A stretch of DNA of 64,000 nucleotides. Origin: Apostichopus japonicus (taxonomy: Eukaryota; Echinodermata; Holothuroidea; Aspidochirotida; Stichopodidae). The DNA is taken from positions 2,513,001 to 2,577,000 of the forward strand of contig NC_092574.1 of the NCBI RefSeq assembly GCF_037975245.1, written 5' to 3'. Both the position numbers and the translations under genes were made by a program. The notes under the pieces were generated by a model, which had not been told where the DNA came from, made no database searches, and saw only the letters and a list, made by a program, of their open reading frames with translations. Each line of letters begins with the position of its first letter. The stretch's first letter is position 1. Of this stretch, positions 1 through 9,236 are shown one piece after another.

Positions 1-10
1 GGCGCTCTCA

Positions 11-44
11 ACTTCTCGTGCCACGTCTGGCACCTACAAGAAGT
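11..44 (+). other. Imperfect stem-loop near the unit start (repeated in the other units)
   Basis: ACTTCT (11-16) pairs with AGAAGT (39-44). Inside it GTGCC (18-22) pairs with GGCAC (29-33) around the six-base loop ACGTCT (23-28). The result is a 6-bp plus 5-bp stem separated by an asymmetric 1/5 internal loop. The element recurs at the same offset in all units except the first copy after the gap, whose left half is missing, and unit 11, where an A is deleted at about 30820. The pairing is read from the sequence. Any role (RNA structure, protein-binding site, recombination site) is unknown. Confidence 0.6.
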
Positions 45-662
45 AACCGACATATTACTGGCGCAATCCCGACCGAACGTATTTTAACTCTCCTACAGAC
101 TTTTCTACACTGATCCCAGAAAGCATTAAGTGCCGTCAAAATGCCTCAGTTGCTCATAGGTACATATCCATGACGTAACACTGTTCTCGTTGTGCATAAA
201 ACTGTTGTCAAAAGTAAGGCATATATACTGATAGGCCTAGACTAGGTATACGTTGCAGACTATGCATAGGCTAACTTCACAGACAGACATACATGCACGC
301 AGACAACTTCAGATAATGTAAAATATCACTAACCGTAATCACGTTATGTTTACGATGTCTTGAAATGTCGTCCTTTTCTTCTCTGCAACCCCGGGCCGTC
401 ATTGTAGTCGTTCGAACAACTAAATTAAGGCGAGGAACGACGTCAAGATATATCCAACGTCTAGACCACACTGCTTGCAATGAAGAGAGAACTGCCCAGT
501 ACAGTACGTGTTGATATGGACGCCTACAAAATGACAACAAATATTTTCCATTGAAAATCCACTGTGTGTGACGGTATAGTAAACACTCGTATATAGATCA
601 ACGCACACGCGCGCACGGAGGTATTATGTACGTACAGCATGCAATGCAGACAAATATTTCGG
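45..662. other. Anonymous unit segment with short palindromes
   Basis: No gene recognised. Visible items are a CRE/ATF-like TGACGTAA (171-178), the overlapping palindromes TAGGCCTA (232-239) and CCTAG-A-CTAGG (236-246), and a 17-base alternating purine-pyrimidine stretch (601-617) with some Z-DNA potential that in subfamily R changes at one base (611 G to A) but still alternates. Three short minus-strand frames (62-87 codons) overlap here. Between L and R they change His to Arg and Ala to Val, and they have no recognisable domain, so I do not call them genes. Confidence 0.5.
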
Positions 663-1119
663 AGCGCGCGCTTCTGATTTTGTGCTGAATATTCTTGTGA
701 GCGCTCTTGTATAACTGTTTGCATGTGCGCACGGACAAGATAGACGTCAGATTATCACGCTGTAGCTACTAAACCTTTACTTGCATGTGTACAGCAGTAG
801 ACTACTGTGATGGTTGCATGCGGCAGTTTAATTGTGTGTGCACAATATGTCAGCATTGTACGGTGGCTTAATAAGGACATAGGAAAGAAAAACAGTGTCC
901 CCAAATCTCACAATGTTGTCTTTTTATCTCAAAATATTGCCTCTTTTTTTTTCCCCTTTAAAATTTGGACTTTAAAAGATCCATCGGGAGCTTTCTATTT
1001 TATAGCTGTTGTAAGTGTCATATACCAGAAGTAATCGTTCCATTATCTTACACACTATAAGTCCGTCACGTTTTGGGTCCGCTAAAGTATAGCTAGAAGT
1101 TGTCAACTGACATATCAGA
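663..1119. other. Anonymous unit segment with inverted repeats
   Basis: No gene recognised. Short perfect palindromes are AGCGCGCGCT (663-672), GAGCGCTC (699-706) and CAGTAG-A-CTACTG (795-807). Offset 870 is the A/C polymorphism that separates blocks of L units. A T9C4 tract at 944-956 becomes T8C5 in subfamily R. A 75-codon plus-strand frame (807-1034) becomes 83 codons in R because of a 2-bp deletion near 1020, so its end is not conserved. Confidence 0.5.
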
Positions 1120-1139
1120 CCCCCCCCCCCCATTCCCCC
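1120..1139. repeat. Poly-C tract with second C5 run (minus-strand G-rich)
   Basis: C12 followed by ATT and C5. The first run varies from 10 to 14 C between units. On the minus strand this reads G5-AAT-G10-14, a sequence with G-quadruplex potential, or i-motif potential on the plus strand. Length variation is expected of slippage and also of homopolymer sequencing error. Confidence 0.85.
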
Positions 1140-1434
1140 GTTGATATCTGAGGGCTTGGCCTGTCAGGGTGCATGCGCATTTCTATATCATGACGCAGTT
1201 TAGACTTTGGGCTAGAAGAGGAGCAAGTTAAGCACACTGAACCGTCTGCTCGCACGGAGAAACATATCCAGATTTAAACACAGAATTTATGAAATGCTCT
1301 GTGTCACCTCCAATCCTCCTTATTTGCACATCATCTCTACTTTGATTTATGTGCTTCCACATCAAGGCATTCAAAACGATCGTGGTGACTGGAAATATGC
1401 CAAAACAAGCACTGCGTTAAGTCATTTTACGTCT
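1140..1434. other. Anonymous unit segment, no gene seen
   Basis: About 295 bases identical between L and R subfamilies by eye. I see no recognisable coding region, RNA gene or repeat substructure. Confidence 0.5.
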
Positions 1435-1454
1435 TGTGTGTGTATGTGTGTGTG
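1435..1454 (+). repeat. TG-repeat microsatellite, long form in L
   Basis: A (TG)n stretch with one TATG interruption, about 20 bases in every complete L unit. In R units it is 12 bases shorter (for example 36364-36371) and lacks the interruption. The length is fixed within each subfamily, so it works as a subfamily marker rather than a free-running microsatellite. Confidence 0.9.
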
Positions 1455-1467
1455 CTTTTAATTTACT

Positions 1468-1535
1468 TGTCTTTTCGTGTGTTTTTTGGTTGTTTTTTTC
1501 GTGTTTTTGTTTTTTTGTTTTTCGTGTTTCTTCTT
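1468..1535 (+). repeat. T-rich imperfect repeat of TTTTTCGTGTTTTTG type
   Basis: Runs of T broken by single G and by CGTG. Differs between L (TTTTTTGGTTG pattern) and R (one more T and a GTTG pattern), is expanded by 30 bp in unit 21, and loses a G in unit 13. Frames through this stretch give Phe/Val/Cys-rich peptides that are low-complexity artefacts. Confidence 0.85.
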
Positions 1536-1600
1536 TCACGGTTAAACTTTTGTGCGAATGTACAATACTCCAATTGGGGCACGGTACGCATTCATATCAC

Positions 1601-1616
1601 ATTGTTTTGGAACAAT
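1601..1616 (+). other. Perfect 6-bp hairpin with TTGG loop
   Basis: ATTGTT (1601-1606), loop TTGG, AACAAT (1611-1616). Present at the same offset in all units covering it. It lies about 50 bases upstream of the tRNA-like promoter pair. Short enough to arise by chance. Confidence 0.45.
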
Positions 1617-1652
1617 CTGGAACTGGAAGTATTATTTCGACCCAAGAATCAC

Positions 1653-1977
1653 CAGGCTGGCGTGGTGGCCTGAACGGTTGGAAGACAGCACTGCGCGTCG
1701 GTGTTTGTTGTCAGGCTGTGTGAATCGCGCCGATCGGATGACAGACACTGCTTTGTTTATAACGGCATCGCCAAGGTGGAATTTTTACACGGGCCTAGGA
1801 TCCCAATTCCGTATCCTCCCTTAGTTCGCAAAAGCATCCGGGAGATTACGTTTAGAGTCCGGCCTTCGGGCCAGAAGTGGGCTAGCTGACTTGCAATGGA
1901 GGGCTCACGTCGATTCGGACTGGGTTGATGTTCAACGTTCAGTGAAACCATGGCCTCGATGAGGCGTAATCTCTTGT
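1653..1977 (+). ncRNA. Candidate structured or SINE-like domain (unconfirmed)
   Basis: This GC-richer block stands out from the AT-rich surroundings. Its left part has CAGGC/GCCTG pairing (1653-1672), a degenerate A-box-like TGGCCTGAACGG (1666-1677) and, 40 bases later, a weak B-box-like GTGTGAATCG (1718-1727, 7 of 10 to GTTCGAATCC). Its right part folds well: GAGATTACG (1842-1850) is perfectly complementary to CGTAATCTC (1965-1973) and encloses several hairpins (annotated separately). tRNA-derived SINEs typically have an A/B-box head followed by a central domain, which would fit this layout. I cannot match the central part to a named SINE domain or RNA family from memory, and no terminal duplications are visible. 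Only two base differences between L and R fall in or near this block (1587 and 1763), both CpG transitions outside the folded core. Alternative: chance foldability in a GC-richer segment. Confidence 0.3.
1842..1973 (+). other. Foldable 132-nt core: 9-bp closing stem with internal hairpins
   Basis: The closing stem is GAGATTACG (1842-1850) with CGTAATCTC (1965-1973). Inside are AGTCC (1856-1860) with GGACT (1917-1921); GGCC-TTCG-GGCC (1861-1872), a C(UUCG)G tetraloop hairpin directly abutting that stem; GTTGA-TGT-TCAAC (1924-1936); and GCCTC-GAT-GAGGC (1953-1965), which shares its last base with the closing stem. These pairings are mutually compatible apart from that base, giving a multibranched fold. 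Equivalent copies lie at 4923-5054, 7999-8130, 11077-11208, 14161-14292, 17240-17371, 20323-20454, 23402-23533, 26477-26608, 29551-29682, 33674-33805, 36761-36892, 39827-39958, 42905-43036, 45982-46113, 49061-49192, 52138-52269, 55215-55346, 58294-58425 and 61403-61534. I see no subfamily difference inside it. The only change is G to T at 49180. Conservation here cannot be told apart from array homogenisation. Confidence 0.45.
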
Positions 1978-2054
1978 TAATTTTAGCTTTCTGTCTTCAA
2001 TTTTATAATACAATAATTCAAATTAATTATTGACATTTTGCATTCATCTTTTTC

Positions 2055-2118
2055 TCGCTAAGTAATCACAATTTATTTAAGATTAAATTGATGCTCATGT
2101 CTGCCTAGGTTCGATTCC
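2055..2118 (+). promoter_or_regulatory. tRNA-like A-box/B-box pair (exact B-box)
   Basis: GGTTCGATTCC at 2108-2118 matches the RNA polymerase III B-box consensus GGTTCGANTCC at every position. Forty-one bases upstream, TCGCTAAGTAAT (2055-2066) resembles an A-box (TRGCNNAGYNGG) with three mismatches. A poly-T tract 24 bases downstream of the B-box could act as a Pol III terminator. The T-arm and acceptor stem do not pair, so this is not a functional tRNA gene; a decayed tRNA or SINE fragment, or chance, are the options. The A-box/B-box interval is unchanged between subfamilies except A to T at 2086. Confidence 0.3.
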
Positions 2119-2135
2119 ACGCCGAAGCACTATTT

Positions 2136-2170
2136 TATATAATTTTTTTTTTTTTTTTTTTGGGGGGGGG
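2136..2170 (+). repeat. TATATAA followed by poly-T and poly-G tract
   Basis: TATATAA runs into T19 and then G9. Across units T ranges from 12 to 26 and G from 9 to 14. Subfamily R mostly has T24-T26, with unit 13 (T14) the exception; L has T12-T20. Combined with the G-rich tract at 2252-2265 this gives plus-strand G-quadruplex potential. Confidence 0.85.
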
Positions 2171-2184
2171 TTGTTGTTAATATC

Positions 2185-2198
2185 TGCATGTACATGCA
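2185..2198. other. 14-bp perfect palindrome
   Basis: TGCATGTACATGCA is its own reverse complement. Present in all units covering it, just after the poly-G tract. Role unknown. Confidence 0.7.
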
Positions 2199-2240
2199 TG
2201 GTGTTTTAAATTTGTTTTGCTTTGTTTGTTTGTCTGTCTG

Positions 2241-2265
2241 TTTTTTTTTTAGGGGGGGGTGGGGG
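2241..2265 (+). repeat. Second T/G-rich tract
   Basis: T10-A-G8-T-G5 in unit 1, preceded by GTTT and GTCT steps. In subfamily R the T run is interrupted by one G in nearly all copies (T5-G-T9-type pattern); unit 14 lacks the interruption. The T and G run lengths vary by about one base between copies. Confidence 0.85.
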
Positions 2266-2270
2266 TTGTT

Positions 2271-3064
2271 TCTATTTGGTATATTGTTTCGCGTAAACGA
2301 AGTAGGTCATTGCAATATTTTGCACAACTTGTACTTAGAAACCAATCGGAACTTAAGACCTGAGTAGTAAATTTGATTTCTGTCTCGCTCGTCGCCTTTC
2401 ACTGGAAATTTTAATGAAAGTATACATAAGGACGAAAATTGTACCTGCAAAAAGAAATGCTTCTTTTGTACAGTGTAAGGCCACCGCGACATCTTTTCTG
2501 ACAATCTTGATAATATTTGTTCTTCGGGAATGTTGTGTCATTACTTAGCCTTTATATTATAAACCGTTAAGTGTGGAAACAGCTATGCTCCTGTTAGAAC
2601 AACTTCACATTTCTTAAATGCTGATTTACTGAGGCAGGCGTTTGAAAGACAGTGTGATACAAACAGGTACGGTAACGTTATAAACAATGCCACGAGCTCT
2701 CCGTGCATTAACAACGATCGAAACGTGCGGTATTCATGACGGTACACAAAGCAGATAATGCGAATACAGCAGACTTAGCCGAGAATTAAACCTAGTAGCG
2801 CGGAGGATTTAATTATGACATACTAGGACTTTCTACCGGTAAACTTTACTCATTGTCGAATAAATCTATCTAATTTCTACCTTATCTAGCTTTTACTCTG
2901 TATTTAACGTATTATGACCAAAGCAAATATGAAATTCACGACAATTCCATGGGACTTGTATATTCATTTAAAATAGCTCCGTTTTGAATCTAAAATCTAA
3001 CGCTCCATTGCTATGGTAACATCGTGAATAATAGCCCTGCCGCTAATGGATAGATGACATGTAG
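2271..3064. other. Anonymous unit segment, no gene seen
   Basis: About 800 bases with only short frames (two overlapping minus-strand frames of 62-65 codons at 2307-2541, no recognisable domain). A CCAAT motif sits at 2341-2345. Diagnostic L/R substitutions are T to G at 2903 and C to T at 2997. I see no RNA gene or mobile-element terminus. Confidence 0.5.
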
Positions 3065-3082
3065 AAGATGGCCATCGATGGC
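3065..3082. promoter_or_regulatory. Unit-junction palindrome with YY1-like motif
   Basis: GCCATCGATGGC (3071-3082) is a perfect 12-bp palindrome spanning my unit boundary. It overlaps AAGATGGCCAT (3065-3075), which resembles the animal YY1 site core (AAnATGGC). The palindrome is intact at every junction that is sequenced. Binding-site identity is an inference from a short motif and may be chance. Confidence 0.3.
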
Positions 3083-6000
3083 GCTCTCAACTTCTCGTGC
3101 CACGTCTGGCACCTACAAGAAGTAACCGACATATTACTGGCGCAATCCCGACCGAACGTATTTTAACTCTCCTACAGACTTTTCTACACTGATCCCAGAA
3201 AGCATTAAGTGCCGTCAAAATGCCTCAGTTGCTCATAGGTACATATCCATGACGTAACACTGTTCTCGTTGTGCATAAAACTGTTGTCAAAAGTAAGGCA
3301 TATATACTGATAGGCCTAGACTAGGTATACGTTGCAGACTATGCATAGGCTAACTTCACAGACAGACATACATGCACGCAGACAACTTCAGATAATGTAA
3401 AATATCACTAACCGTAATCACGTTATGTTTACGATGTCTTGAAATGTCGTCCTTTTCTTCTCTGCAACCCCGGGCCGTCATTGTAGTCGTTCGAACAACT
3501 AAATTAAGGCGAGGAACGACGTCAAGATATATCCAACGTCTAGACCACACTGCTTGCAATGAAGAGAGAACTGCCCAGTACAGTACGTGTTGATATGGAC
3601 GCCTACAAAATGACAACAAATATTTTCCATTGAAAATCCACTGTGTGTGACGGTATAGTAAACACTCGTATATAGATCAACGCACACGCGCGCACGGAGG
3701 TATTATGTACGTACAGCATGCAATGCAGACAAATATTTCGGAGCGCGCGCTTCTGATTTTGTGCTGAATATTCTTGTGAGCGCTCTTGTATAACTGTTTG
3801 CATGTGCGCACGGACAAGATAGACGTCAGATTATCACGCTGTAGCTACTAAACCTTTACTTGCATGTGTACAGCAGTAGACTACTGTGATGGTTGCATGC
3901 GGCAGTTTAATTGTGTGTGCACAATATGTCAGCATTGTACGGTGGCTTCATAAGGACATAGGAAAGAAAAACAGTGTCCCCAAATCTCACAATGTTGTCT
4001 TTTTATCTCAAAATATTGCCTCTTTTTTTTTCCCCTTTAAAATTTGGACTTTAAAAGATCCATCGGGAGCTTTCTATTTTATAGCTGTTGTAAGTGTCAT
4101 ATACCAGAAGTAATCGTTCCATTATCTTACACACTATAAGTCCGTCACGTTTTGGGTCCGCTAAAGTATAGCTAGAAGTTGTCAACTGACATATCAGACC
4201 CCCCCCCCCCCCATTCCCCCGTTGATATCTGAGGGCTTGGCCTGTCAGGGTGCATGCGCATTTCTATATCATGACGCAGTTTAGACTTTGGGCTAGAAGA
4301 GGAGCAAGTTAAGCACACTGAACCGTCTGCTCGCACGGAGAAACATATCCAGATTTAAACACAGAATTTATGAAATGCTCTGTGTCACCTCCAATCCTCC
4401 TTATTTGCACATCATCTCTACTTTGATTTATGTGCTTCCACATCAAGGCATTCAAAACGATCGTGGTGACTGGAAATATGCCAAAACAAGCACTGCGTTA
4501 AGTCATTTTACGTCTTGTGTGTGTATGTGTGTGTGCTTTTAATTTACTTGTCTTTTCGTGTGTTTTTTGGTTGTTTTTTTCGTGTTTTTGTTTTTTTGTT
4601 TTTCGTGTTTCTTCTTTCACGGTTAAACTTTTGTGCGAATGTACAATACTCCAATTGGGGCACGGTACGCATTCATATCACATTGTTTTGGAACAATCTG
4701 GAACTGGAAGTATTATTTCGACCCAAGAATCACCAGGCTGGCGTGGTGGCCTGAACGGTTGGAAGACAGCACTGCGCGTCGGTGTTTGTTGTCAGGCTGT
4801 GTGAATCGCGCCGATCGGATGACAGACACTGCTTTGTTTATAACGGCATCGCCAAGGTGGAATTTTTACACGGGCCTAGGATCCCAATTCCGTATCCTCC
4901 CTTAGTTCGCAAAAGCATCCGGGAGATTACGTTTAGAGTCCGGCCTTCGGGCCAGAAGTGGGCTAGCTGACTTGCAATGGAGGGCTCACGTCGATTCGGA
5001 CTGGGTTGATGTTCAACGTTCAGTGAAACCATGGCCTCGATGAGGCGTAATCTCTTGTTAATTTTAGCTTTCTGTCTTCAATTTTATAATACAATAATTC
5101 AAATTAATTATTGACATTTTGCATTCATCTTTTTCTCGCTAAGTAATCACAATTTATTTAAGATTAAATTGATGCTCATGTCTGCCTAGGTTCGATTCCA
5201 CGCCGAAGCACTATTTTATATAATTTTTTTTTTTTTTTTTGGGGGGGGGGTTGTTGTTAATATCTGCATGTACATGCATGGTGTTTTAAATTTGTTTTGC
5301 TTTGTTTGTTTGTCTGTCTGTTTTTTTTTTAGGGGGGGGTGGGGGTTGTTTCTATTTGGTATATTGTTTCGCGTAAACGAAGTAGGTCATTGCAATATTT
5401 TGCACAACTTGTACTTAGAAACCAATCGGAACTTAAGACCTGAGTAGTAAATTTGATTTCTGTCTCGCTCGTCGCCTTTCACTGGAAATTTTAATGAAAG
5501 TATACATAAGGACGAAAATTGTACCTGCAAAAAGAAATGCTTCTTTTGTACAGTGTAAGGCCACCGCGACATCTTTTCTGACAATCTTGATAATATTTGT
5601 TCTTCGGGAATGTTGTGTCATTACTTAGCCTTTATATTATAAACCGTTAAGTGTGGAAACAGCTATGCTCCTGTTAGAACAACTTCACATTTCTTAAATG
5701 CTGATTTACTGAGGCAGGCGTTTGAAAGACAGTGTGATACAAACAGGTACGGTAACGTTATAAACAATGCCACGAGCTCTCCGTGCATTAACAACGATCG
5801 AAACGTGCGGTATTCATGACGGTACACAAAGCAGATAATGCGAATACAGCAGACTTAGCCGAGAATTAAACCTAGTAGCGCGGAGGATTTAATTATGACA
5901 TACTAGGACTTTCTACCGGTAAACTTTACTCATTGTCGAATAAATCTATCTAATTTCTACCTTATCTAGCTTTTACTCTGTATTTAACGTATTATGACCA

Positions 6001-6159
6001 AAGCAAATATGAAATTCACGACAATTCCATGGGACTTGTATATTCATTTAAAATAGCTCCGTTTTGAATCTAAAATCTAACGCTCCATTGCTATGGTAAC
6101 ATCGTGAATAATAGCCCTGCCGCTAATGGATAGATGACATGTAGAAGATGGCCATCGAT
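3080..6159. repeat. Unit 2 (L, 3080 bp)
   Basis: C-tract 14 (4199-4212), poly-T 17 (5224-5240), poly-G 10 (5241-5250). C allele at the offset-870 site (3949). Otherwise indistinguishable by eye from unit 1. Confidence 0.97.
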
Positions 6160-8296
6160 GGCGCTCTCAACTTCTCGTGCCACGTCTGGCACCTACAAGA
6201 AGTAACCGACATATTACTGGCGCAATCCCGACCGAACGTATTTTAACTCTCCTACAGACTTTTCTACACTGATCCCAGAAAGCATTAAGTGCCGTCAAAA
6301 TGCCTCAGTTGCTCATAGGTACATATCCATGACGTAACACTGTTCTCGTTGTGCATAAAACTGTTGTCAAAAGTAAGGCATATATACTGATAGGCCTAGA
6401 CTAGGTATACGTTGCAGACTATGCATAGGCTAACTTCACAGACAGACATACATGCACGCAGACAACTTCAGATAATGTAAAATATCACTAACCGTAATCA
6501 CGTTATGTTTACGATGTCTTGAAATGTCGTCCTTTTCTTCTCTGCAACCCCGGGCCGTCATTGTAGTCGTTCGAACAACTAAATTAAGGCGAGGAACGAC
6601 GTCAAGATATATCCAACGTCTAGACCACACTGCTTGCAATGAAGAGAGAACTGCCCAGTACAGTACGTGTTGATATGGACGCCTACAAAATGACAACAAA
6701 TATTTTCCATTGAAAATCCACTGTGTGTGACGGTATAGTAAACACTCGTATATAGATCAACGCACACGCGCGCACGGAGGTATTATGTACGTACAGCATG
6801 CAATGCAGACAAATATTTCGGAGCGCGCGCTTCTGATTTTGTGCTGAATATTCTTGTGAGCGCTCTTGTATAACTGTTTGCATGTGCGCACGGACAAGAT
6901 AGACGTCAGATTATCACGCTGTAGCTACTAAACCTTTACTTGCATGTGTACAGCAGTAGACTACTGTGATGGTTGCATGCGGCAGTTTAATTGTGTGTGC
7001 ACAATATGTCAGCATTGTACGGTGGCTTCATAAGGACATAGGAAAGAAAAACAGTGTCCCCAAATCTCACAATGTTGTCTTTTTATCTCAAAATATTGCC
7101 TCTTTTTTTTTCCCCTTTAAAATTTGGACTTTAAAAGATCCATCGGGAGCTTTCTATTTTATAGCTGTTGTAAGTGTCATATACCAGAAGTAATCGTTCC
7201 ATTATCTTACACACTATAAGTCCGTCACGTTTTGGGTCCGCTAAAGTATAGCTAGAAGTTGTCAACTGACATATCAGACCCCCCCCCCATTCCCCCGTTG
7301 ATATCTGAGGGCTTGGCCTGTCAGGGTGCATGCGCATTTCTATATCATGACGCAGTTTAGACTTTGGGCTAGAAGAGGAGCAAGTTAAGCACACTGAACC
7401 GTCTGCTCGCACGGAGAAACATATCCAGATTTAAACACAGAATTTATGAAATGCTCTGTGTCACCTCCAATCCTCCTTATTTGCACATCATCTCTACTTT
7501 GATTTATGTGCTTCCACATCAAGGCATTCAAAACGATCGTGGTGACTGGAAATATGCCAAAACAAGCACTGCGTTAAGTCATTTTACGTCTTGTGTGTGT
7601 ATGTGTGTGTGCTTTTAATTTACTTGTCTTTTCGTGTGTTTTTTGGTTGTTTTTTTCGTGTTTTTGTTTTTTTGTTTTTCGTGTTTCTTCTTTCACGGTT
7701 AAACTTTTGTGCGAATGTACAATACTCCAATTGGGGCACGGTACGCATTCATATCACATTGTTTTGGAACAATCTGGAACTGGAAGTATTATTTCGACCC
7801 AAGAATCACCAGGCTGGCGTGGTGGCCTGAACGGTTGGAAGACAGCACTGCGCGTCGGTGTTTGTTGTCAGGCTGTGTGAATCGCGCCGATCGGATGACA
7901 GACACTGCTTTGTTTATAACGGCATCGCCAAGGTGGAATTTTTACACGGGCCTAGGATCCCAATTCCGTATCCTCCCTTAGTTCGCAAAAGCATCCGGGA
8001 GATTACGTTTAGAGTCCGGCCTTCGGGCCAGAAGTGGGCTAGCTGACTTGCAATGGAGGGCTCACGTCGATTCGGACTGGGTTGATGTTCAACGTTCAGT
8101 GAAACCATGGCCTCGATGAGGCGTAATCTCTTGTTAATTTTAGCTTTCTGTCTTCAATTTTATAATACAATAATTCAAATTAATTATTGACATTTTGCAT
8201 TCATCTTTTTCTCGCTAAGTAATCACAATTTATTTAAGATTAAATTGATGCTCATGTCTGCCTAGGTTCGATTCCACGCCGAAGCACTATTTTATA

Positions 8297-8327
<31 letters not shown>

Positions 8328-9236
8328 TTGTTGTTAATATCTGCATGTACATGCATGGTGTTTTAAATTTGTTTTGCTTTGTTTGTTTGTCTGTCTGTTT
8401 TTTTTTTAGGGGGGGGTGGGGGTTGTTTCTATTTGGTATATTGTTTCGCGTAAACGAAGTAGGTCATTGCAATATTTTGCACAACTTGTACTTAGAAACC
8501 AATCGGAACTTAAGACCTGAGTAGTAAATTTGATTTCTGTCTCGCTCGTCGCCTTTCACTGGAAATTTTAATGAAAGTATACATAAGGACGAAAATTGTA
8601 CCTGCAAAAAGAAATGCTTCTTTTGTACAGTGTAAGGCCACCGCGACATCTTTTCTGACAATCTTGATAATATTTGTTCTTCGGGAATGTTGTGTCATTA
8701 CTTAGCCTTTATATTATAAACCGTTAAGTGTGGAAACAGCTATGCTCCTGTTAGAACAACTTCACATTTCTTAAATGCTGATTTACTGAGGCAGGCGTTT
8801 GAAAGACAGTGTGATACAAACAGGTACGGTAACGTTATAAACAATGCCACGAGCTCTCCGTGCATTAACAACGATCGAAACGTGCGGTATTCATGACGGT
8901 ACACAAAGCAGATAATGCGAATACAGCAGACTTAGCCGAGAATTAAACCTAGTAGCGCGGAGGATTTAATTATGACATACTAGGACTTTCTACCGGTAAA
9001 CTTTACTCATTGTCGAATAAATCTATCTAATTTCTACCTTATCTAGCTTTTACTCTGTATTTAACGTATTATGACCAAAGCAAATATGAAATTCACGACA
9101 ATTCCATGGGACTTGTATATTCATTTAAAATAGCTCCGTTTTGAATCTAAAATCTAACGCTCCATTGCTATGGTAACATCGTGAATAATAGCCCTGCCGC
9201 TAATGGATAGATGACATGTAGAAGATGGCCATCGAT
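6160..9236. repeat. Unit 3 (L, 3077 bp)
   Basis: C-tract 10 (7279-7288), poly-T 18 (8300-8317), poly-G 10 (8318-8327). C allele at the offset-870 site. The shorter C tract changes reading frame and opens a 93-codon minus-strand frame across it, which shows that such frames depend on homopolymer length. Confidence 0.97.

Larger units (their letters stand above)
1..3079. repeat. Unit 1 (subfamily L reference copy, 3079 bp)
   Basis: Used here as the reference for offsets. C-tract 12 (1120-1131), poly-T 19 (2143-2161), poly-G 9 (2162-2170). It carries A at offset 870, the allele otherwise found in L units 6-10 and in all R units, whereas units 2-5 carry C. Internal features are annotated separately below. 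Confidence 0.97.

Noticed and set aside
1436-1723. 95-codon plus-strand frame rich in Phe, Val and Cys
   Set aside because: Its N-terminal half is translation of TG and T-rich low-complexity sequence, and its start is lost in subfamily R.
1775-1800. Sm-site-like AATTTTTA followed by a GC-rich stem, as in snRNAs
   Set aside because: Single short motif with no recognisable snRNA 5' sequence or flanking stem-loop; likely chance.
1552-1824. 90-codon plus-strand frame over the GC-richer block, the longest frame starting there in every unit
   Set aside because: No recognisable domain, overlapped by other frames of similar length, and carries a Thr to Met change between subfamilies. Its persistence is explained by array homogenisation.
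1900-1975. Hammerhead-type self-cleaving ribozyme, suggested by GAAAC near GATGAG
   Set aside because: The required CUGANGA core and a cleavage-site arrangement are absent in the correct order and spacing.
2055-2135. Functional tRNA gene
   Set aside because: Only the B-box matches. T-stem and acceptor stem do not pair, and no anticodon arm can be drawn.
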